In this document: positions 9,850 through 20,395 of the stretch, one piece after another
Layout of the letters: the number at the start of each line of letters is the position of its first letter
Position numbering within the stretch: the first letter of the stretch is position 1
Source of the DNA: Pyricularia pennisetigena
Taxonomy: Eukaryota; Ascomycota; Sordariomycetes; Magnaporthales; Pyriculariaceae
DNA length: 64,000 nucleotides
NCBI RefSeq assembly: GCF_004337985.1
Contig: NC_043740.1
Location: 4,277,030-4,341,029 of the forward strand
Reading direction: 5' to 3'
Translations under genes and position numbers: made by a program
The notes under the pieces: model-generated
What the model was told of the DNA's origin: nothing
Databases searched by the model: none
What the model saw: the letters and a program-made list of their open reading frames with translations, nothing else

Positions 9850-12600
9850 ACCATTAAGTATCCTTATTGGTATTATTACTAACGCTGGGGGAAGAAGGGA
9901 GGAAAAGGTATATGTCCGGGTCGTGGTAATATCCTTCCCTTTATATCTTATCCCTGACCCGCTTTTATATTTTATTACATAATACGTGCTTTAAACACGA
10001 ATCCATAATATAACCCGTATCCGCCCGTCCTTTATCGGGTATAATGCCTATTTGGAGGTATCAAAATAATCCAGCGGGCGCGTACCCTATTATAACCTAC
10101 CCGTCCATTATTTTGGGCGGTATAAACCTGTAATCGGGTTTTATTCGTTCATTTTCGGCCGCGGTTATGTCGCGGGCCCTTTATCCCCCGTTCCGTTTAC
10201 GGGCGGTTATCGTAATTCGTTTTTTCTTTATATTCGGTAATATAAATCCGTAACCGAATTTTATCCTCCCGCTTTTAGTTGCGATTATATCGTGGTTTTT
10301 TTATCGTACCTGCCGTTTACGGGTGGTTATCGCGGTTTATTTTCCTTTTATTTGGGGCGGTATAAGGCCGTAATCGGGTTTTACCCTCCTTTTTTGGCTA
10401 TAATGCTGTCGTGGTTTTTTTATCGTACCTACCGTTTGCGGGTGGTTGTCGCGGTTCACCTTTTTTGCATCTTAGGCGGTATAAGGCCGTAATCGGGTTT
10501 TACCCTCCTACCTTTGGTTATAATAGTATCGTGGTTTTTTTATTATATTTACCGTTTACGGGTAATTGTCGCGGTTTATTTTCCTTTTACTTTGGGCGGT
10601 ATAAGTTTATTTATCCATTAGCACAATTTATTTCCCGTAATAGTTACGGTTTCTGCCCTTCGCATTTTTCCCGCGTTATCGTCCTAATCTTTTCTATTTT
10701 CCCATTTTTCTTCCATTCGAATTTTTTTATATTTCGATTTTCTTTCGTCCCCGTTTCCTCCCTTTTTTGCCATTTTATCGATTTTTTCCCGTTTTCCTAT
10801 CGCTTTATTTTTTATTTGTAGTATTTTTATTTCGTTTATTTTCGTTTTTTATTCATTTTTATTTATTATTCGTATCGTTATTTGTCGTTACCAGTTCGTC
10901 GTTATTATATCCCGGGTTTCCACTTTTTTAATCGCGTTATAAATAGCACCTGGATAAACCAGTACCGGTGGTGGAAATGGCCGGCCTCCCCACCGTAATA
11001 ATTAATTGCTTTCGTCGCATAACGATAACGATCGCCCATTTGTAAATCGTATCGATTAAATGCTAATTAGGTAATATCGCTAATTTTTATTCGCAACGTT
11101 TTCGTCGCGTTATCGGTGCCACGGAATTTTAAAGTAATTTAAATAACGACGAATATACCGTTCCGGAAAATTTATTCATTTTTTGCGTTTTGTATATAAA
11201 ACTGTCCAAAATAAATGGGGTTTAGGAATATGGCCCTACCCCCTACGGTATTAATTACCAACAATATCACGATACCAAAAAATTGTATTATTATTATAAC
11301 AAGGCCGTTTACGTTTTTAACCCTGTTTTTCGCCGCCGTTTACGAAAATTAAAAACCACGACCTATAATAATTATTTTATCGTCCAACTTTTAATTAAAA
11401 ATATTATCGTGGATAATAAGAAAATCCCTGGCAGAAATACCGTATTACTTCGAAATTTTTCTACCGCGTATATTAATTGGGTCCGCGTTTACCAGGACGT
11501 ATAAAATAAAATGGCTAATTCCGGGGCCGCGACGATTTTTACCAAAATGATTATTTTTACTATTATCTCCAATATTTTTTTTCGCAGCGGCGGTAATCGT
11601 AACCGTTAATTGGTACAAATTCTCCCAGGCGGTTTTATTTATTTGGAAATGCGTTTAATTTTGTTAATATATAATTGTTTCGATAACGTTATTAATTTAT
11701 AAATTTTTTAGGAATATAATACGTCGCGTTATAAAAAAACCTGCAAAAGGCGCGCCGAAATAATAATATTTTTGCTATTTTAATTACGGTTTTAACCCCT
11801 CCCCCCGCTGTTTTTATACGCTAATTTCGCCCCGCGTATTCCCCACGCCTTTTCGCCCTTATTATTATTACGCCACGTCGTCGTTTCGAAATTCCCTTTT
11901 CGCGTTACCCCGTCGTATTTCGTTTTACTCGTACCCCGATTCGGTATATATTTGGTTTTTCGCGCCCTTGTACTCCTATTTCGTCGCGCCCTCGTGTTTT
12001 TGGTCGTAATATAAATAAAAACCCGTTTTTTGGAAACTCCCGTCGTAAACTTTTTTAAATTAAAGGTATTTTACGTTATCGTACTGTTTCATTGCGGGAA
12101 ACTAACCAATTCGTTAAATAATAAAAGTTCCCGATTTTTGAAAGCAACGCGGAAAATAATAAAATATGAAAAAAGGACGTTAAAATAAAAAAGGGAAATT
12201 AAAAAAAAGAAGTTTAAATAGTAAATTGGAAACGTGAAATTCGGTTTTCAATTAATATTTTAGCGCCGCGTAAAATTATCGTTTCGTATTATATACGCTA
12301 ATTTAATAGAAAAATTGGGTGGGTGGGATGCGGTTACGCCGCCCCAAAAATAAGCGCGGTTTGTATTGTTATCGATTCATTTTTATTATTTTTCGCCCCG
12401 GTAAAAGGTTTAATTTTACGTGTTTTTTTACCGTGCGTTTAATTAAATTAATATTTATTTTAGGTTTACCGCGTCGCTTTTTTCCCGGGGAATTATTGAT
12501 TTTTTGATTAATTATAATAAGTTTTTAATCCGGTTAAATATTCAATCGTTAACGTCGTTTTAATATTGGGTTATCATTTATTTGGGCCGGTTTTAGTTTT
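9850..12600. other. Unresolved AT-rich stretch 3' of gypsy-3 pol
   Basis: Apart from the tandem repeat at about 10090-10620, I see no reliable gene here. Several frames of 60-136 codons exist on the plus strand (for example 10411-10821 and 11283-11504) but have biased, low-complexity composition and no family resemblance. The most economical reading is 3' non-coding and LTR sequence of gypsy-3. Confidence 0.4.
10090..10620. repeat. Tandem repeat, ~120-bp unit, about 4.5 copies
   Basis: The block containing CCGTTTACGGG(C/T)GGTTATC, then TATTTGGGGCGGTATAA, GGCCGTAATCGGGTTTTA and CCCTCC recurs with its CGTTTACGGG core near 10193, 10313, 10432 and 10552, a period of 119-120 bp. Copies differ mostly by transitions. 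The repeat continues open frames across its length only because the period is close to a multiple of three. Confidence 0.85.
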
Positions 12601-12619
12601 GTTTCGAATTTATCCAATA

Positions 12620-14806
12620 CCCGCATATTTTTCACCGTTACCAAATTTTCCTACGTGGGTTCGTCGTACTTTTTCCATTTTATTAAAATTTTGCGTTTGC
12701 GTCCTTTTTCCATTACGTTTTTCTCGGCCAGGATTTCCTTTATTACCCATTCCTCCGCGCTTTTATTATCCAAATTTAATAAAACCTATAACGAGCCGGA
12801 TTTAATATCGGTACAAATTTGGGAAAATAATAGGTCGTCCGCGGCCCTTTCGATTAATTCCGCGTGAAAAATGGGGTGGTTTTTTTTCGGGACGTTTGAC
12901 GTAACCGTTAATAATATAAAAATCGCCACGACCGTGTATTTGTTCGCCACGAAATTAAAGTTTATATTCGGGCGGTTAGTTTTAACGTTTCGTAGGTTAA
13001 AAAAATTTTTATCCTTTATTTTAAAACGGTCCGCTGGTTTCCGTATTTTATTCGCGTTTTTTTGGCGCTATTATAAATATGTTATATCGGTGTGGGCCAC
13101 GTTTATACCGTTTTTAAAATACTGTAAAAACAAATTCGCGCGGTTTTTGGGCGTGGAACTCGGTTATCCGTTTATTTATATTACCGGGACCGCGTTTATT
13201 TTATGTTTTAACAATAGTTTATTAAAATTAATTCCCGCAATTAACGAGTTTTTATTATTTAATATTAATTAAACGGCGAGTAAATATCCGGGCCAATTTA
13301 TTTAATCGAATGTTACGAAAACTTTTAAATAATTTTTCATTTCCTAATTAATCCGCTCCGTACCCCCGTCCATTTTTGGGTGGTAAAACGTCGATAATAA
13401 TTGTAAAATTCCTATTTGTCGGCACAATTCCAACCAAAAACCTTTTACCTAATCTAACCCCCGGTCCGATATAATCGCGTTAAAAAAGCTTTTAAACCGC
13501 TACCAGGTAAAAACGGATTTTGCGGCGCAAATTTCGGCCTTTATCGAATTTATCGCTTTTAATTGGATATATTTGGAAAATTTATTAATTATAATTATTA
13601 TATAACGCGGTGCGTCCGTATTATTATTTGGGAAATCCGTTATAAAATTAATAAAAATTTGTTTTTAAAACCTATCCGGTATTGGTAAAAATTGTAACAG
13701 CCCTTATTTACGTCGTTTTAATAGTTTTATCCTGCGGTATATATCGCAATTGCGTACAAATCGTCGGATACATTCGGCTATCCCGTCCTAATAATAATTT
13801 CGAGCCAGGATTATAAATATATTATTTTCACCGCAATAACCAATTATTAAGGACTCGTGGGTTCGCTGCAAAATTGCCGTGGTTAAAGGTTTTTAATTAA
13901 ATAATTAAAAACGGTTTTTATATAATAACGTACCGGAAACGTTTATTAAATAATCCGTTATTTACATTGTCGTTTTGGCCTCGGGTGGGAATCATTTTAT
14001 ATCCTATTAAACCGCGTTACGTTTATAGGCGTATACCGGGTTTTTTTCCATTATTTCGTTCCATAATCCTACTATATAAAGTTGCTGGAAAATAAATATT
14101 TTTTCCGGGACCGCCGGTAATATATTTTGTAATAATATTTGAAAAATGCCGATTATGGTTATATTAGGTATTGGGCGTAATATTATCGTTTTCCTTTTTT
14201 CGTGAATTTCGTCCTGCTCCCGTTTCGATAGCGTATAGGGGATTATCGCGTATTTCCCTAATCGGTATTTCAAAATGTAATTAAATTTGGATAAAATTTT
14301 AACCCATCGTATTTGCCGTTCTGATACCACCCTCGATTTCGTAAAATATTCGAACGTTTTATAATCCGTGAAAATGGTGAAAAAAAACGGATATTGCGTA
14401 GTTCCGCCTCCTATATTTGCAAATAATAAACGACCGCGAACAATTTTTTATCGTAAATAATATAATTGCGTTAGGCCGTCGTTAATTTAACGGAATAAAA
14501 TATTACCGGTTTTTATAACCCTTTTTTCCCTTTTTTTATTGATACCCTCTGATAATTGCGCCGGAATAATTCGTTTTTACTTTCGTTTCCGTTTCGTCGC
14601 TCCATTGCACCAATATTAGCGTTTGCAAAAATATTTGTTTAAATATTTTAAAAATAATGTTTTTTTAACGTCCATTTAAACGGTATTCCTTTTTAAATAA
14701 ATCGAAATAAGGGCGCCGTTAAACCCGAATACCCGTTTATAAAATCCCGGTAAAAATTTGCGAATCCTAAAAAACCGCGCAGTTTTCGTAATTTCGTCGG
14801 GGTTTC
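12620..14806 (-). pseudogene. gypsy-3 pol fragment: RT/RNase H end, integrase, chromodomain
   Basis: At the right edge a '[12 protein letters not shown]' block followed by GYS.LTAPL marks the end of the RT connection. Near 14330-14240 a 'RQIRWV..LS.FNY.LKYR.GK' segment marks the end of RNase H. The integrase core is visible at about 13480-13380 as 'IISDRG' followed by 'WLELCRQIGI..LLSTFYHP'. The C-terminal integrase region reads 'FLTYETLKLTARI', like the F/VLxTRNLKxxxRP motif of this class. The chromodomain at about 12770-12620 shows 'KEILAEK', 'ILIKWKKYDEPTWE' and 'VKNM'. Chromodomains direct integration to heterochromatin. Stops from RIP break every domain. Confidence 0.8.
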
Positions 14807-15171
14807 TGTGAGGAGGTTACGAGATAGAATAAGCTTAATCTTGAACGTGGGGAAAGGTCGATCACGTATAAGGCTAATGGAGCGTTAAAATGGCAGATAA
14901 CCGTCTGCTAGCGGGTAATAGAGATGATATATTGTTGCACAATCGATTCGTTGAATCGTTGAATCGATGAAGGTTATGAAGGTGATAAATCTAAGGTTAA
15001 GTTGTGAATTACGTGTTCGAATCCGTAGGTGCAGATCTTCGATCCGGATGTCCGGAATGCGGGGTCACGTCACATGATTTGGCCTTATTCATGTGACTGA
15101 CCTGCCGACCTATTGAGCCTAACGGCCCATTGAGCCTAACGGCCTATTGTGCTTATGCATGCACAGAAAAT
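14807..15171 (+). repeat. Young LTR (LTR-Z), copy 1
   Basis: This starts TGTGAGGAGGTTACGAGATAG and is almost identical to 63654-64000. They differ by a few point changes and one extra copy of a ~17-bp unit (…GAGCCTAACGGCC…) here. Its GC content and lack of stacked C-to-T changes show it is much younger than its neighbours. The start cuts gypsy-3 pol; the end lies at or just after 15171, where the tRNA-like sequence begins. No 5-bp target duplication was found, and the superfamily is unknown because no internal region is visible. Confidence 0.75.
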
Positions 15172-15172
15172 C

Positions 15173-15262
15173 TGCGACCACAACGGGACTCGAACCCACG
15201 CACTTCAACGTATATATGATATAGATCATGGTACGTGCATTATACCACTAAGCTAGATTAAA
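15173..15262 (-). tRNA. tRNA-like sequence, probably a pseudogene or broken gene
   Basis: Read on the minus strand, a D-arm-like block (TAGCTTAGTGGTATAATGC, the A-box region), an anticodon-stem-like pair ACGTA/TACGT enclosing about 19 nt (room for a loop plus a short intron), and a typical T-arm (GTGGG TTCGAGT CCCGT, the B box) follow in order. A 3' acceptor-like strand TGTGGTC then follows. The expected complementary 5' acceptor strand (GACCACA) is absent; the sequence there is AT-rich. The anticodon cannot be assigned because the loop lacks U33 in my fold. It lies directly against the end of LTR-Z copy 1. Confidence 0.5.
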
Positions 15263-15699
15263 TATGACGTATTTGTTTTGTTGTTGGAACTATGAACAAA
15301 GACGTAATATATAAAGCTTTGTGTGTATAATAAACGCGTATACGTTTTATTTGTTATTTATTTATTTATTCGATGCAGGGTAACTGATGAAATTAGCCCG
15401 TGCTAACCCTTATAAGATAATGCAAGCTAGCTAATATATTCAACCCTGCGCTGGGCATCTTCACAGACTAAATAAATATAAATCCGAAGTCCTATATAAT
15501 GCGTTCTGAATCATTTACGCAAATATACCCTTCAACAAAGTGGTCATTTAAAATCCAATCGCATTATTTATAACGTATAATATTGGTCTGTGATCCAACC
15601 ATAATACGTCCGTTATGATCGTTTGATTAAATTCGCACTCCCTTTTGATAAAAAATTTAAATCGTTAAAATATTGGGCCGTGCATCTAGTATTAGTGGC
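15263..15699. other. Unique-looking intergenic island
   Basis: This sequence has balanced composition and no repeat elsewhere in the window. No open frame, RNA or regulatory signal is convincing. It appears to be host DNA between the tRNA-like sequence and the start of copia-2 at 15700. Confidence 0.45.
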
Positions 15700-16110
15700 T
15701 ATTAATTATATGCATTATTTAATATGTAATAGGTCCACTTTCATTTGTATACAGTTCTCAATAAATAGTGCCGAAATGGGGCTGTTGGGGCTGTTGGAAT
15801 TTCCGTCATATTTAACATTGCAGGAGTTGCGATTGAAAGTGTCAGCGAATGGGGTTCACCTTATACCGTGTTCACACCCGCCCTGCACCTACAAATCAGC
15901 TACCTTCTCTCGGGTTAAGATTTCTACTAAATTAGCAAATTAATGCGAACCTAAAGATGGTTTCTATAGCGATAAAGGTATTTTTTCCAAAACCTATACG
16001 AAATAATTTTTCGCAAAATCGTACGCGGCGCCGGAACGTTTTTAGTGGTGCGGATCCCCATTTCGATGTTGGAAAGTATATAAAGGAAACAAAGCAAAAT
16101 CTCCCCCACC

Positions 16111-16153
16111 TAATTTCAGGGCTTATCCTAAAACGAACGTTCCGCAATTAATC
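16111..16153 (+). mobile_element. Fragment of a B terminus inside the copia-2 LTR
   Basis: TAATTTCAGGGCTTATCC at 16111 is a RIP-altered B tip (TAGTCTCAGGGCTTATCC). It runs for about 42 bp before A/B-5 starts at 16154. A matching reverse B segment (GGGCTTCAGGGATG) follows A/B-5 at 17990-18007 and ends at the assembly gap, so an older B-ended element may have hosted A/B-5. Confidence 0.5.
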
Positions 16154-17986
16154 TAGTCTCAGGGCTTATCCCTGAAGCCCAAAGCTCCCCAATTAATCCA
16201 CTCCGTTCGCTTCGCTCCACTTCGTGGCTCAATTGCGGTTTTGCAATGTATTTGTGGGTCCATCCAAAAAACGTTTTGGTTTAGGTTTGAGGACAATTTG
16301 TCGATTTTCGCCGTTTATGGCGGTATTTTTGGCCTTTTTTCGACCGACACTCCCTTATTATTCCACAACCACGCAAAATATTAAACAAAGAAAATATCGT
16401 TAAAAATAGCTTTTATTACCGTTATTAGCAGCGATTTAATTTATTTTTTATTTGTTGTAACGGGCCAATCGGATACCATTTGCCCTTAATCCGTTCATGG
16501 CGGTACTGTTTTTTCGATTTTCTTTTCGATTTTCGATTGTTTTTGATACTATTTTTAATTTTTCATCAAACTTTATACTTTTGCACCTGCAGGACCGTAT
16601 ATATATATATATAAATATATATATATCGTTATAGTAAATTTTGGCGTATATATCGCATTATATAAGCATTTAAATAAGCGGATAGGCAAAATACATATTT
16701 TGCATATATAATTTGCTATCGAAACTTGTTTATATTTTTACCAATTTTAACCATAATAAAAGCAAAGCCTCAGGGATTGGATTACGTATATAAACACACG
16801 TCCAAGCCCTACCCTATTCATCATATTGGCTTTAAAGACCTTTTTATAATACAAAATTCTAAATATATATTTTATGAATCTTTTTGCTTTATTTTATTAA
16901 TTTTATATTATTTTTGTTTTGCAGCCAGACCTTATAGTTCTTGCACGTGGGGGATGCTATATAAGTATTTAATATCATATCCCAGTTCGGTACACATATC
17001 CGATTATATAAAGGGTTAAATGTACGGATAGGTAAGGTATATATATTTTTGTATATAATTTACAATCGAAACGCTTTTATATTTTTACCAATTTTGACGT
17101 GAACAAAACCAAAGTTTTAACAAGTAAATGACGTATTTAAGCAAACGTCAACGTAAAATCAGATTTTCAATACCCGCTTTTGTTACTTCTTTATATATAA
17201 AAAAGGTAAATTTGTGTTATTCCTGTATTTTTCGCTTTATTTAATCAAATCAAATGAAAAAAAACCCTAAACAACATTTTTTCACAAATAGATATAAAAA
17301 TGGATATATTAGAATCTTTCTCAATTTTACCAATATTTGTGTAAATTATTCAAATTTTGAAAAAATTACTGATCAATATCAAAATATTAATAAAACGTTG
17401 ATTGAAATTGGTAAATGCTTTCATTTTTCAGTTTTAGGTTAGCTACGCTATAAATACTTTAACTAGTTCTTGTGTCAATATTGTTTACAGCTATTCAAAA
17501 TAAAAATCAAATATAATGAGAAACTACATATTTTACTAAATATCTAAATACTTTTCCAAGTATACTGGCTGTAAAAACACAGTTGTCAGCAAGAAAGTCA
17601 CCAAGCTCCAATGAATCCAATGCAAGTTATCTTATATTTTTATGATTTGTATTTCTTTGTTTATTCGAATATTCAATTGTATACCATGATTATACCATTT
17701 CTTTTTACCATTATCGTGCGATTACATTGTACATACCCGTTACAACCAGCGAAATACGACAAATTGTCATTATTAATACCGGCGTACGGCTATAACGGCG
17801 AAATGCGACAAATTATCTTCGGTGGTACCGCCATAAACGGCAAAATGCGACGAAATGTCCTCAAACTAGAACGAGCGCGATCTTTTCGGCCAATATAATT
17901 GGTCGAAAAGCCATATGGCTAAAAGGTACATGGAGCGCTCAATCCCCACTGCGAAGCAGGGGGGTCTAGTCTAAGCACTGAGACTA
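16154..17986 (-). mobile_element. Non-autonomous A/B-family element (A/B-5), B end on the left
   Basis: The B terminus starts at 16154 (TAGTCTCAGGGCTTATCCC) and the inverted A terminus ends at 17986 (…AAGCACTGAGACTA), 1833 bp. Two internal direct repeats lie at about 16580-16810 and 16930-17170 in reverse orientation. The A side carries three copies of a GGCGAAATGCGACAAA-like motif at about 17750-17860. No coding frame is credible. Flanking 9-mers do not match (CAATTAATC and GAGTTTTGG). Confidence 0.75.
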
Positions 17987-18007
17987 GAGTTTTGGGCTTC
18001 AGGGATG

Positions 18008-18009
18008 NN
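18008..18009. other. Assembly gap (two N)
   Basis: Two ambiguous bases join a truncated B segment on the left to a truncated pogo-2 terminus on the right. Both flanking repeats are cut exactly here, so the true missing length is unknown and the join may be wrong. Confidence 0.95.
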
Positions 18010-19371
18010 CCCCTATCGCGGTTCGGCACCCCGAAAATCTAATAACAAAATACTTACTTTTATAAACTAATTTAAATATAAAATTATCAACGAGCAAAAA
18101 TATAATCTTTTTCACCTTGTTCCGGTTTATTAACCTTTTCTTCTTCCGTTTAAAGTTCCAAATTTTCTATATTATTTTCCTGCAATCTAATAACATTTTG
18201 TTTATTAACCAGAAATTCGTTTGGATCCGGAATTACCCTCCTTTTTTTCAACCGGCCGTATTACCTCAGATTATATTTTCAATATATTGATTTTTTGCTG
18301 GGCGTCAGCCAAAAGTATATTTTTAGTTTCCAAGTTTTGTTTGGGTTTTTGCAAATAAAAATGGTAAAATAGCGTTGTTTTTATTGGATTGGGAAAATCA
18401 TTGCAGTTTAAGTCGAATATTTCGGGTCGTTTTAGGGGTTTTCCAAATAAATAAAAACGGGTTATTAATATTTTTGGATGGGTTTTCTGGTGTTTTATCC
18501 TTTTATTAACCGTTATTCTTATTTTTTATAATGTTGGCGTTGCTATTTTTAGCAAAAAAGGGCTTCAAAATGGTTGAACCAAATCTACCGGCCATAAACC
18601 CGTTTTACGCCACCCAGATTAAATTCTTTTGCTGTAGATACTTTCGATTTGGTTATATTATAGCAAAAGAAATTCGTTTTCCGACAATTGTTAAACAGCA
18701 AAATTGGTTTACAAATCGAAATCAACGTCGATAAACCTTTTTTAACGGACTAATAACCGATAAATGCAATGGTTGGAGAAGGTGTAACTAATAAAGGGGT
18801 AAATATAGGAGTTAAATACTATTTTGTAAACAAAGAAACATAGAGTCGTCCGTAATATATAATCCGTGGCCGTCGAGAATTAATAACCGCTTTCTAAGGG
18901 TATTAGGTTAAATATATGGAATAAATACCTTTTTTAACCATTCGATAACCGTTTCGTTATTGATCAATCCGTTTTCGATTGTATAAAGTTGCCAATTGTT
19001 TAAAAAAGTTGAGATCCGTTGAAAACCATTATCATTGTACGTTTTTTCCTTTAAATATAACGAAGGAAGGGAGGGTAATACCCGTAACCGATATATATTC
19101 GATTATAATCGTCCAACCACGCGTTCCGAGCTTTTTTCGCTGTAACGGCCAAGCTCCGTTAAGGCTTAATATAGGGACGTTAAATCCTTTACCTTCCATT
19201 ATACCGGTTTCGTCCATATTCCACCGATTTTCCGGCTTAATATCGTTGATAACGGGGTTAATAATATAAAATCACCAAAATGGAATTATTTCCATAATAG
19301 CTCCATCAACCCCGGCGTCTTCTATTCGAAGGGGCCTTTGGGTTTTAAAATTGGATAACGAACCAAAAAAC
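18010..19371 (-). pseudogene. pogo-type DDE transposase, main part (pogo-2 copy 1)
   Basis: On the minus strand the catalytic core reads 'NRWNMDETGIMEGKGF' around 19230-19180, the N.DETGI...G signature of fungal pogo/Fot transposases. 'RGWTIIIEYISVTGITLPSFVIFKGK' (in part) follows, the usual W.T.I......G..LPP..IF.GK strand before the second aspartate. Downstream the frame is broken by RIP stops. The N-terminal codons, starting at ATG 40672-40670, lie beyond the 21-kb insertion. It is inactive. Confidence 0.75.
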
Positions 19372-19740
19372 TAGTTTCAGGGCTGATCCCTGAAGCCCAA
19401 AGCTCCACAATTAATCCACTTCGTTCGCTTCGCTCCACTTCGTGGCTCAATTGCGGCTTTGCAATGTACCTGTGGGTCCATCCAAAAAACGCTTTAATTC
19501 AGGTTTGAGGATAATTTGTCGATTTTCGCCGTTTATGGCCGTATTTTTGGCCTTTTTGCGACCGACACTCGCTTATTATTCCACAACCACGCAAAATATC
19601 GAAAAAAAAATCGTTAAAAATAGGAATTGGTAAACCTTTTTCATTAATTTAAAATTTTTTGCACCCGGTACGCCAATTAAAAATTGGATATAACCCGCCC
19701 TTTATCCGTTTATAGCGGTATCCCCATTATTAACCAAAAA

Positions 19741-20110
19741 ACACCATCGATACCCATTTCGTATTTTAACAATAACGATTATAATCCGTTAAAATTTATA
19801 TATAAAAAATCGCAAAAACGAAAGGAATTTTTACATATAAATTTTAATCCAAATATCGCAAAAATATCTATTTTACAATCCGTATAAGGTAAATTTTATT
19901 TAATATATTATACGTCCACCTATAAATACCATCGATACCCATTTCGCATTTTACCAATAACGATTATAATCCGTTAAAATTTATATAAAGAAAATTGCAA
20001 AAGCGAAAGGAATTTTTACATATAAATTCTAATATAAATAACGCAAAACCATTAATTTTATAATCCGTATAAAATATATATTATATAATACGTTATACAT
20101 CCACCCATTA
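19741..20110 (+). repeat. Tandem duplication, ~185-bp unit, two copies
   Basis: The unit beginning ACCATCGATACCCATTTCG at about 19741 recurs at about 19926. Both copies contain AACGATTATAATCCGTTAAA and a GGAATTTTTACATATAAATT block. They differ by a few transitions and small indels. They lie just inside the B terminus and just before the first helicase frame, a position suited to a promoter or to protein binding. Confidence 0.8.
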
Positions 20111-20395
20111 AAAAAAACCATTATTTCCGCAAATTTTTATATATTCGTATTAAATCACATATATATAATATCCGGAAACACGCCTATATATATTTCGTTT
20201 TCCCACCAAATCGACGCAATTTTTCGCGGTTCCAATCCCGCACACGCGGCGGTAAATACCTCTTCCGACGTACACATTTTGCCGGAATTATACGCCAAAA
20301 CCAAAATTTTTGGTAATTTAAACCTATAATATAAATTCGTTTCCTTAACTGTTATATGGTTTTTAAACTTCCACAAACCCCCCAATACTCCTACA

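Larger units (their letters stand above)
9850..14806 (-). mobile_element. Ty3/Gypsy chromovirus relic, reverse orientation (gypsy-3)
   Basis: On the minus strand, from right to left, lie the end of reverse transcriptase/RNase H (14806 to about 14270), integrase (about 13900-13300), the integrase C-terminal region (about 13080-12950) and a chromodomain (about 12770-12620). The 5' part of pol, gag and the 5' LTR are missing, cut at 14807 by an unrelated LTR. The stretch 9850-12600 would be the 3' untranslated part and 3' LTR; I could not place an LTR edge there. It belongs to a different family from gypsy-1 and gypsy-2. Confidence 0.7.

Noticed and set aside
11283..11504. 73-codon plus-strand frame with a basic segment
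   Set aside because: No family resemblance, and it sits in a region best explained as 3' sequence of gypsy-3.
12871..13272. 133-codon plus-strand frame
   Set aside because: It lies opposite the integrase C-terminal region of gypsy-3, which is recognisable on the minus strand.
15173..15262. tRNA-like sequence as the primer-binding site of an LTR element
   Set aside because: Complementarity would extend over the whole tRNA, including the D-arm, and the TGG matching the CCA end is missing.
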